This document shows positions 5,462 to 11,814 of a stretch of DNA of 13,573 nt, piece by piece. The notes under the pieces are model-generated. The model did no database searches and was not told the origin of the DNA. It worked only from the letters and a program-made list of their open reading frames with translations. Source of the stretch: Candidatus Babeliales bacterium (lineage in GTDB: Bacteria; Babelota; Babeliae; Babelales; CAZZPM01); the NCBI GenBank assembly GCA_016763165.1, contig JAESUJ010000072.1, forward strand, positions 1-13,573. Direction: 5' to 3'. Every line of letters starts with the position of its first letter. Position 1 is the first letter of the stretch. The position numbers were made by a program, and so were the translations under genes.

Positions 5462-6655
5462 ATGAAATATATTGCTACCTTTTTGTCGGTTTTTTTCATA
5501 AGTATGCTTGAAAACATTCAATCTGAAACAATATTGGATAAAAATCAGCTAGATTCAATTATGAATAAACCTGCTTTTATTAAAAAAAATAATTTTTATG
5601 AATTCTCTTTAGGTTCATCATTGCCTTTAGTCGGTGGAATATCGATCATAGGAAAAGATTTTTCTAATGGATTGAATATGGCATTCAATGTTTTTAATAA
5701 GGGAGCATCAAGGCATGGGAAAATCATTCGTCTGTATTCATTGGATGACCATTATTCTCAGATACAAGGAAGACGAAATATTGAATCACTGCAAAAAAAA
5801 GGTATTTCAACAATAACTGGCATTTTGCAAGACAAAGTGATCGGTCTATTTGAAACTAATCTTACTCATAGCAACATGGGCCTTTGGTTTAGTTTAAGTG
5901 GAACTCAAGACTTGTATAAAAAAAAGTATCCGCTTGTTATTAACTACAGGGCCTCTTTAAAACGAGAAGCAAAAGGATTAGTAAAATATGTTGTGAAACA
6001 GAGATTGCTTGAAAATATTGTTGTTTTCTATGAAGAGAGTCAATGGGGTAAAGATGGACTTGCTTATGTTGAAAAATATTTAAAAAAAATGGGACTGGAT
6101 TTGCGCAATGCTTTTTCGTATCCAATCAATACTGTTCTGGTTGATGATGCAGTTACATCTATTGTTCGGGTTCAACCGATGGCGGTTATTTGTATTGCAC
6201 ATGCTCGTCCAACATACAACTTAATTCAAGAGGTTTTAAGTCATGGTTTAGAGCACTGTCATTTTTTTGGATTTTCTGCTGTAGCTCCGATTCAACATCT
6301 TTTGAAAAAATCTCGAGGTATTGATATTGCGATGAGTATGGTTGTTCCAGATCCATTTTTCAGTCAACTTGAAATAGCAAAAAAATATAGAGATGATATG
6401 CAGAAATTTTTTCCGTATGTCTCACTTTCGCCATTCTCTTTTGAAGGATATATTGCAGGTAAGTTGACTACTCACACGTTGAAGAATGCCGACAAGAAGG
6501 CAACATATGCAGGGGTAATTAAAGGATTTGAATCCATAAGAAACAGTCTTTTTGGAGGGCTTGACCTGCACTTCAATAGTAAAAAGAGAAGCTTGTCATC
6601 AGCTGTTTGGATCAAAGAAATGCCAGAAAAAGAAGCTATTAAAATTTTATCGTAG
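5462..6655 (+). CDS. Periplasmic binding protein of the Leu/Ile/Val (type I) receptor family
   Basis: 397 residues. A signal peptide (MKYIATFLSVFFISMLENIQ, cleavage near residue 21) precedes a type-I binding fold. Family marks are the first strand and loop GSSLPLVGGISIIGKDFSNG (51-70), N-K-G then a DD-x-Y pair (LYSLDDHYS, 91-99), TITGILQDKVIG (117-128), the SGTQDLYKK hinge-like segment (146-154), NYRASLKREA (161-170), ENIVVFYEESQWGKDGL (184-200) and FSFEGYIAGKLTTHTL (325-340). Such proteins bind amino acids, amides or similar small solutes between two lobes. It has no lipobox Cys, so it should be a soluble periplasmic protein. No ABC permease or ATPase gene is nearby; instead a ligand-gated channel starts 9 nt downstream, which suggests it senses a ligand for that channel. 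Confidence 0.88.
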   Translation: MKYIATFLSVFFISMLENIQSETILDKNQLDSIMNKPAFIKKNNFYEFSLGSSLPLVGGISIIGKDFSNGLNMAFNVFNKGASRHGKIIRLYSLDDHYSQIQGRRNIESLQKKGISTITGILQDKVIGLFETNLTHSNMGLWFSLSGTQDLYKKKYPLVINYRASLKREAKGLVKYVVKQRLLENIVVFYEESQWGKDGLAYVEKYLKKMGLDLRNAFSYPINTVLVDDAVTSIVRVQPMAVICIAHARPTYNLIQEVLSHGLEHCHFFGFSAVAPIQHLLKKSRGIDIAMSMVVPDPFFSQLEIAKKYRDDMQKFFPYVSLSPFSFEGYIAGKLTTHTLKNADKKATYAGVIKGFESIRNSLFGGLDLHFNSKKRSLSSAVWIKEMPEKEAIKILS

Positions 6656-6664
6656 GAATACATT

Positions 6665-7735
6665 ATGAATTTATCGTTTCATCGCATTATTAATTCTTTA
6701 TACACCAAAAGTGCTTGGGGTGTTTTTGCTGTCTCGTTTGTCATGGGATTGTTTGCATGGCATACATTACATTTCAATACTAAGGATGTTGTTCCTTCCT
6801 TGATCATTATTGATGCAGCCAAACAGAAAGAATTTGGAGCTTTTACTGTTAAAATAAAAACAGGATTATTCATCAAAAATTTTCCGAGTTTTGACATGAT
6901 TCGTAATTATTTTTTAGTTGATTGTCTTGTCTGGTTTGAGATGTATCCTGATGAGATGATGCTTGAAAAAATACAAAAATTTACTTTTATTAATGGACGA
7001 GTTATTCAAAAATCATCACCTGATATCAAGGTTGAAAATGGCAAAATGATTGTAACATACAATGTTCGGGTTGAGTTTAAAAGTAACATGCAGTACGACC
7101 GGTTTCCTCTTGAAGATCATCGTTTAACACTGATGATTACAAATCCTTTTGTAACGCCAAGCGAGATGTTTTTTGAAGTTTCATCTAATTCATTTCGCAT
7201 TGCTGATGATATATTCATTTCCAATTGGAAAATAAGAGATTATTATGTTGATTCAGGCTACGTTATTTCAAAATTAGATGAAGAAGCTTTTAAAGAACAG
7301 TCTTCTCCAGTTGCAACATTTAGTATCAATTTCCAGAAAACTGGATTTCGAAAAGTACTTATAATATTTTTACCTCTGTTTTTTGCAATATTTTTCTCAT
7401 TCTTTTCGTTATTAATGAATATTCGGAATAACATTGGTCGATATTCAGCCTCTATTTCTGGGGTTACTTCATTGATCGGGTATCGATTTGTTATTGAGCA
7501 AATGATGCCCAATGTTGGATATTTCACACTTGCTGATACGTTGTATATTATTTTGCTTATTTTTGCATTAATTATTTTTGTTTTTCAGATATTTTTCACT
7601 CGACAGATAGAGACGATGAAACGAAATAAAAATTTGGATGGGCCCAGATTAAAGAGGGCGCTGTTTTTTAATAGCATTGTATTTTTTTTATTAAGTTTAT
7701 TATTAATAATGTTGATATTTAAAGTGATGAGATAA
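6665..7735 (+). CDS. Pentameric ligand-gated ion channel subunit (Cys-less Pro-loop family)
   Basis: 356 residues, near the length of GLIC and ELIC. In order: an N-terminal hydrophobic segment (17-36, signal or anchor); a beta-rich extracellular domain with VDCLVWFEMYP (85-95) and the Pro-loop at 144-153 (YDRFPLEDHR, invariant Pro148, no flanking Cys pair); and four helices. M1 is about 230-252 (with the conserved LP of FLPLFF), M2 about 258-281, M3 about 288-311 and M4 about 333-353. The M2-M3 loop MMPNVGYFTLADTLY matches the family pattern LPxxxYxTxxD. Aligned on that Pro, the pore face reads Arg 0', Ser 2', Ser 6', Thr 9', Gly 13', Phe 16', Gln 20'. Its Shine-Dalgarno overlaps the preceding stop, so it is translationally coupled to the binding protein. 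The M1-M3 pattern makes the family call firm; ligand and ion selectivity are unknown. Confidence 0.85.
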   Translation: MNLSFHRIINSLYTKSAWGVFAVSFVMGLFAWHTLHFNTKDVVPSLIIIDAAKQKEFGAFTVKIKTGLFIKNFPSFDMIRNYFLVDCLVWFEMYPDEMMLEKIQKFTFINGRVIQKSSPDIKVENGKMIVTYNVRVEFKSNMQYDRFPLEDHRLTLMITNPFVTPSEMFFEVSSNSFRIADDIFISNWKIRDYYVDSGYVISKLDEEAFKEQSSPVATFSINFQKTGFRKVLIIFLPLFFAIFFSFFSLLMNIRNNIGRYSASISGVTSLIGYRFVIEQMMPNVGYFTLADTLYIILLIFALIIFVFQIFFTRQIETMKRNKNLDGPRLKRALFFNSIVFFLLSLLLIMLIFKVMR

Positions 7736-7744
7736 GGAAAAATA

Positions 7745-9886
7745 ATGGCAAAAAAAACTTTTAAGTCAATTTTTGTGAAATATAAAAAAATAGTTATAAA
7801 AATCATTTTAAAAAGGAAATATATATTTTTGTTGGGAGTCTCTCTTTTTTCGATGATGAGCATTCTTTTGTTGAGGCAGAAAACAGCAGTCTCGGGTGAA
7901 TGGAAGGGAATAGCGGATATAAAGCCCCTAACTACCTTTTTGAAAGAAAATCCAAAGATGGACAATGAGAATATTATTAAGCCAGATTATGCGACCTGTT
8001 TTAAGCGGTGGAAGAGGGGTTATTGGGATTTGCTACAAGAAACTTTCGGAATTAAAAAAGCACTGCCTTGGAAGGAATCGCAATTTATATCTCTATTGGA
8101 GAGGGTAACAAAGCAACGAAATGAGTTGGGTTTTGTAGATGATACAATTATAAAGATGCAACTGCAAGAGGGGGCTCGAGTAATTGTTATCGGAAACCTA
8201 CAGGGAGCGTTTCATTCGTTGGTTCGCGATATAGAAGAATTAATTAAGATGAACATCATCAGTGCTGATCTTAAAGTAATTAAAGAGACAGACATGCTTT
8301 TTTGTACTGGAGATGCAATTAACAGGTCACCATATTCAATTGAAACAATGTCTGTTTTAATGAGATTGTTAGAAGAAAATCCGGATCAATTTTTCTATAT
8401 TCAAGGTAATCATGAAGACAATAACTACTGGAAAGATTATACTTTAAAGCAAGAATTAAAGATGAAGATTAGTGGCGGGTCAGGCGATTCGATACCACTT
8501 GAAGACGAAGTTAATGCTTTTTTTGAAACATTGCCAATCGCTTGGTATGGTGAAATTTTGCCGGTAGGTAGTAAGAAGTTTTTGCGTATTTCGCATGAAG
8601 GGCTTGATTATCCTCAGTTAAAAGAATCACAATTCAAAAACTTTCTTATCGGGGCATATGATAAAAAAGTTTCAAAATTTCAGGTAGAAAGCAAAAACGT
8701 TCTTTTCACCGGTGAACCATCGCCATTGATTGGTTTTATCAGGGCAGAAAAAAAACGGAAGACATATCAAACGATGGATGGTATGCGTATGTTACCACCA
8801 GAAGAGGGCATCGTTGGTTGGACAGTTTTATCATGTCCAACAAAGATTTATCAATTAGGAATCAAGTTTTTTTATGATGCTTTTGCAATAGTCGAGTGCG
8901 GAAATCAAGTGGCAGAATGGACGATTACTTTGTATAACCAAGATATCCGAATCAAAAATGGTTTTTCTTCTCGTACGCATAATTTTCTTTCGGGTAGTCT
9001 GTCGTCGGGAAGTTCAGCACCTAGCTCCCCTAATGAGGCTGTTATTCAGCAACAGGAGCAGGTTTCATCACAACCTGTAGTGCAAATCCAGAAGGAAGCA
9101 GTAGTAGTTGTTGAGTCAGCACCAAAAAAATTGCAACAAAAACAAGTGTCGATAGTTATACAACCAGAAGAAAAGATACAACAAGCTTCTAGTCAACAGA
9201 GTGAAAAAGTATCAGTAGTTGTAGAGGAAAAGGTGATTCCGCAGGTTCCGGGTACAGAACAGGAAATTCAAAAAACAGCTAAGCCGGTGAAACAACAAGT
9301 AGTACAACATGTTGCTCAGAAACAAGCACCTATTCCTCTACAAAAGATAGAAAAGAAGCAGGATCTGGTAGCAAAACAAAAAATACCAGTCAAACAAGTA
9401 CCCAGTATTCAACCAAAAAAACCAGCAGTACCTGCAATTAAAAAAAAAGTAGTCAGCAAAACTTCTTCCCCAGTTCAAGATCAACAAGTAGAAGTTAAAG
9501 AAAAATTGGTGAAAAAACAGCTGATTCAGAAAAAAGCATCTATTGGTCAAGTAGCAGTAGCAGCAGAGCCAACAATAAAGAAGGTGGCAACTATTCCAGT
9601 AGTACAAAAAACAGAAGTTGTTGTTCAATTTAAAGAAAATTCAGATGAAATTTCCATGGTTAAACAGCCAGGTGTTCATGAAAAAGAAGAAGATGACAAC
9701 CTAAAAGGCATTGTTGTAAAAGAAATAAAAGAAGATGAAGATGATAAAAAGGAAGAGGTTGTTGTGGACAATCCTGCAGTCCTCATCAGTAGAGAAGAGA
9801 TAGAGCCTATTGCACAACCTCCGATAGCTGATGCCCTACCAGTTAACCCGGCAGAAGCTAACGTGACAGCAAATATGTCCAATTAA
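7745..9886 (+). CDS. Membrane-anchored PPP-phosphatase-like protein with degenerate metal site and long disordered tail
   Basis: 713 residues. A basic N-terminus precedes one membrane helix (about 27-44), then a calcineurin-like PPP fold at about 145-400, then a low-complexity tail from about 417 to the end. The PPP motifs are recognisable but altered: GDxHG is GNLQG (150-154), GDxVDRG is GDAINRS (189-195), GNHE is intact (221-224), the HGG region is SHEGL (283-287), the RAH motif is RAE (333-335), and the C-terminal TxFSAP is TVLSCP (360-365). Three expected metal ligands (Asp, His, His) are therefore Asn, Gln and Glu. The tail is rich in Lys, Gln, Val, Pro and Ser and becomes acidic near the end. 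By topology the fold is probably periplasmic. Its Shine-Dalgarno overlaps the channel stop. A pseudophosphatase or scaffold role is more likely than catalysis. Confidence 0.8.
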   Translation: MAKKTFKSIFVKYKKIVIKIILKRKYIFLLGVSLFSMMSILLLRQKTAVSGEWKGIADIKPLTTFLKENPKMDNENIIKPDYATCFKRWKRGYWDLLQETFGIKKALPWKESQFISLLERVTKQRNELGFVDDTIIKMQLQEGARVIVIGNLQGAFHSLVRDIEELIKMNIISADLKVIKETDMLFCTGDAINRSPYSIETMSVLMRLLEENPDQFFYIQGNHEDNNYWKDYTLKQELKMKISGGSGDSIPLEDEVNAFFETLPIAWYGEILPVGSKKFLRISHEGLDYPQLKESQFKNFLIGAYDKKVSKFQVESKNVLFTGEPSPLIGFIRAEKKRKTYQTMDGMRMLPPEEGIVGWTVLSCPTKIYQLGIKFFYDAFAIVECGNQVAEWTITLYNQDIRIKNGFSSRTHNFLSGSLSSGSSAPSSPNEAVIQQQEQVSSQPVVQIQKEAVVVVESAPKKLQQKQVSIVIQPEEKIQQASSQQSEKVSVVVEEKVIPQVPGTEQEIQKTAKPVKQQVVQHVAQKQAPIPLQKIEKKQDLVAKQKIPVKQVPSIQPKKPAVPAIKKKVVSKTSSPVQDQQVEVKEKLVKKQLIQKKASIGQVAVAAEPTIKKVATIPVVQKTEVVVQFKENSDEISMVKQPGVHEKEEDDNLKGIVVKEIKEDEDDKKEEVVVDNPAVLISREEIEPIAQPPIADALPVNPAEANVTANMSN
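9822..9866. repeat. 45-nt direct repeat, copy 1 (3' end of the phosphatase-like gene)
   Basis: It matches 10979-11023 with one mismatch. It encodes IADALPVNPAEANV at the end of the phosphatase-like protein and marks the start of duplicated unit A. Confidence 0.88.
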
Positions 9887-9921
9887 AGGTATAAAGATAA
9901 TTATTGTTTATACCTTTAATT
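9881..9921. terminator. Bidirectional hairpin overlapping the stop codon
   Basis: A perfect 15-bp inverted repeat (9881-9895 with 9907-9921, 11-nt loop) encloses the TAA stop of the phosphatase-like gene (9884-9886). It sits between two convergent genes and could end transcription from either side. The stem is AT-rich and there is no long T-run, so efficiency is uncertain. Confidence 0.6.
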
Positions 9922-9944
9922 AAGTTGGTAAGTTATGTAATTGT

Positions 9945-10705
9945 CTAATCTAGTACCCAACTGTTTTCCATGAAGTATCCATTATCTATATATATATAAA
10001 CATTAGTTGGATAAAACATGTAGCCTGCATCTTTAAACTTTTCTTCAAGGGATTTATTAAATGCTTTAATCTCGTCAATCACTGAATCAGATAGATCTTT
10101 ATCGTCAAGAAGAGAATCAATCTCTTCAGCTATCGTAACTAAGGAAACATTGACTTCTCTGTTGTACAAAAGCCTTAATGAAAGCACTTTGGGTAAAGAC
10201 AACTCTACAAAAGAGTATTCCTTAAGAAAGTCTGCTGGTTTATCACATTTGAACAACCTAAATACTTTATTATTATCTAATAATTGAAATTTTATTTCAC
10301 AAGAGACTTCTTGATTTCGTATTCTTGTATTATGTTGACTAGATATATTAGAAATAGGAAGCTTAAATAATTCAAAAGGAAGGTCTTCATCTGACGCATA
10401 TATGGATAATATACCTAGAATTTTTTCAAAAGAAAGACTGTAATTGCGTTGATATGTACAAATTTCTCTTTTCATTCCACCATTTATTCCAATGTTTAGC
10501 ATTGTTTTATTGTTGTGTTTCAAAGTGAGTTCTCTTTGGCCTGGACATTCTGAGCTTTCCCATACCTCAAATGAAAGGTGTCTACCGTAATAGTTTCTTG
10601 AACCTTCTCTTCGACTTCGAGTCCAAAAAAACATTCCTCTTGTTGTAGAGCTGACTGAAGTGGAAGGTTAACTAATAATAGGAAAGGTATAAGCATTTTA
10701 TTCAT
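9945..10705 (-). pseudogene. Frameshifted secreted protein of unknown family (unit A copy)
   Basis: The start is ATG 10703-10705 after GAAAGAAAC. The first frame gives a signal peptide (MNKMLIPFLLLVNLPLQSAL) and ECFFGLEVEEKVQETITVD, then the frame is lost. Relative to the intact paralog at 11113-11784, one base is missing in the A-run at 10574-10576: adding it turns VDTFHLRY into VDTFSFEVW, matching VDRFSFEI, and joins the rest of the protein down to the stop at 9945. That rest keeps the family core INGGMKREICTYQ, LSFEKILGIL, DLPFELF, SCEIKFQL and VFRLFKCDKP, and a C-terminal FKDAGYMFYP. The total span of 761 nt becomes 762 with the missing base. Function unknown; it could be a sequencing error rather than a true pseudogene. 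Confidence 0.72.
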
Positions 10706-10735
10706 CAAGTTTCTTTCATGTAATTATAAGAGTTT

Positions 10736-10978
10736 TTAATAAGATTTTGCGATAAGAACATCTTTTTTGATAGTTTCCAATCTCTTTTAGTTCAGTTTCT
10801 ATCCGAAAAGGCGTCCCTTTAATCATAGAATTTCGCACCAAGAGATGAAAAATAAAGATTAATAGTAGTCCGAATATTTTGATTAGTCAATTCTTTTTCA
10901 AGAATTGTGGCGTAATCCAGAGCCTTAGAGCGCTTCAGGCTTGTTATCTTTAATTCTGAAAACTTACATTGAAAGATG
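10736..10978 (-). pseudogene. Decayed fragment of a second proS copy
   Basis: The minus strand still reads KKDVLIAKSY-stop (10736 onwards), identical to the C-terminus of the intact prolyl-tRNA synthetase. Further on, 10790-10850 resembles 12184-12250 (GAKFYD, KGTPFRIE), 10860-10925 resembles 12265-12330, and 10930-10975 resembles 12475-12520. Large internal deletions and frameshifts separate these blocks. The 30-nt gap to the secreted gene downstream is the same as in the intact locus. This is what remains of the proS part of a tandem duplication. Confidence 0.75.
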
Positions 10979-11023
10979 CGATAGCTGATGCCCTACCAGT
11001 TAACCCGGCAGAAGTTAACGTGA
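10979..11023. repeat. 45-nt direct repeat, copy 2 (duplication junction)
   Basis: Partner of 9822-9866. Its left edge is the novel joint between the decayed proS fragment and the phosphatase-like 3' end. Confidence 0.88.
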
Positions 11024-11052
11024 ATCAGGAAAGTATTCAGATGCAAATGTAA
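10979..11052 (+). pseudogene. Remnant of the 3' end of the phosphatase-like gene
   Basis: It starts abruptly at 10979 and reads AIADALPVNPAEVNVNQESI followed by QMQM-stop (TAA 11050-11052). The first 45 nt match the end of the phosphatase-like gene at 9822-9866 with one mismatch; the last residues differ (NQESIQMQM versus TANMSN). There is no start codon or upstream gene body, only decayed proS sequence in the opposite orientation, so this is the truncated edge of duplicated unit B. Confidence 0.8.
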
Positions 11053-11090
11053 GCAGACTGTTCCTTTATTGATGAACAGTCTGCTTACAT
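11047..11090. terminator. Strong 17-bp hairpin between convergent genes
   Basis: A perfect 17-bp inverted repeat (11047-11063 with 11074-11090; core gcagactgttc/gaacagtctgc) has a 10-nt loop. The stop codon of the phosphatase-like remnant lies inside the left arm, as in the hairpin at 9881-9921. It is 22 nt past the end of the secreted gene at 11113-11784 and probably ends its transcript. No T-run follows on either side, so it may act as an mRNA-end stabiliser instead. Confidence 0.65.
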
Positions 11091-11112
11091 AAAATTTAGT
11101 CGAAATCTACCG

Positions 11113-11784
11113 TTATAAAGCAGGATATTGAAGGAGGGCAGAAGGGAAAAAATCGTATCCAGAAGCTTTAAATATCCTCCTGAATTCTCTCTTTTCTTTC
11201 CTAGTTGAGAAAAAAGTAACGATGTCAGTTGAGGACATAACTGCATCTTCAGATTTTAGTTGATCTGAAATGCTCTTTGCAAACTCAAGCTCTATAAACT
11301 GATATGGACAATTTTGCTTGTATAACCTGAAGACTGTACCGTCTTCTATTAACTCATATCTAATTGTACAAGAATACGTTTCGGATCTAATATTATCGTT
11401 ACATTCCCAAGATATATTTGTATATGGATTTTCAACTGTTTGTAAAGGTAGATCTGTAGACCATCCATGTAACAATAATATCCCTAATATTTTCTCGAAA
11501 GAAAGAGTGCCAGAAGTTTGATATGTACAAATCTCTTCTTTTATTCCACCATTTATATCGATATAAATGTTCCCTTCGTAGTCAGGTTTCTTCTTCGGGT
11601 CTGATATCATCTCATGCTTAAAAATAATTTCATTCGAGTCTGAGTTAATTTCAAAAGAAAATCTATCCACGAGGATGTTTTTTTCTTCATTTCCAAGTTC
11701 AAATTCAAAAATTTCTGCTCCATGTAGAGAAAATTGAAGCGAAAAGCAAAAAAGGTAAAGAAAGGTAAAATAACTGTTATTCAT
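11113..11784 (-). CDS. Secreted protein of unknown family (unit B copy)
   Basis: 223 residues with a signal peptide (MNNSYFTFLYLFCFSLQFSL, then HGA/EIF). I do not recognise the family. The mature protein looks like a mixed, mostly beta domain with IDINGGIKEEICTYQ, TLSFEKILGIL, STDLPLQ, TNISWECNDNIRSETYSCTI and TVFRLYKQNCPYQF, and ends FKASGYDFFPSALLQYPAL. Four Cys (ICTYQ, WECND, YSCTI, QNCPY) could form disulfides after export; three have counterparts in the broken paralog. It lies 30 nt downstream of the proS stop on the same strand, so it is probably read from the proS promoter, and its start follows GAAAGAAAC. Confidence 0.82.
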   Translation of the reverse strand: MNNSYFTFLYLFCFSLQFSLHGAEIFEFELGNEEKNILVDRFSFEINSDSNEIIFKHEMISDPKKKPDYEGNIYIDINGGIKEEICTYQTSGTLSFEKILGILLLHGWSTDLPLQTVENPYTNISWECNDNIRSETYSCTIRYELIEDGTVFRLYKQNCPYQFIELEFAKSISDQLKSEDAVMSSTDIVTFFSTRKEKREFRRIFKASGYDFFPSALLQYPAL

Positions 11785-11814
11785 TGAGTTTCTTTCGTAC
11801 TGCTTAGTCGGGTT

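Noticed and set aside
5462..6655. Ordinary ABC-transporter binding protein
   Set aside because: The fold fits, but no permease or ATPase gene is present in the window and the immediate downstream partner is an ion channel; kept as an alternative only.
6665..7735. Generic four-helix membrane protein or ABC permease
   Set aside because: The combination of an extracellular Pro-loop (FPLEDH), LP in M1 and the PNVGYFTLAD M2-M3 loop, with helices spaced as in pLGICs, is specific; no permease EAA-type loop is visible.
9338..9628. Minus-strand ORF rich in Phe, Tyr, Cys and Asn
   Set aside because: It is the mirror of the Lys/Gln/Val-rich tail on the plus strand; the composition is explained by low-complexity coding DNA.
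10709..11112. Possible ncRNA or mobile-element remnant between the two secreted paralogs
   Set aside because: The stretch is explained by decayed proS sequence (10736-10978), the phosphatase-like 3' end (10979-11052) and a hairpin. No transposase, terminal inverted repeats or tRNA-like fold is seen.
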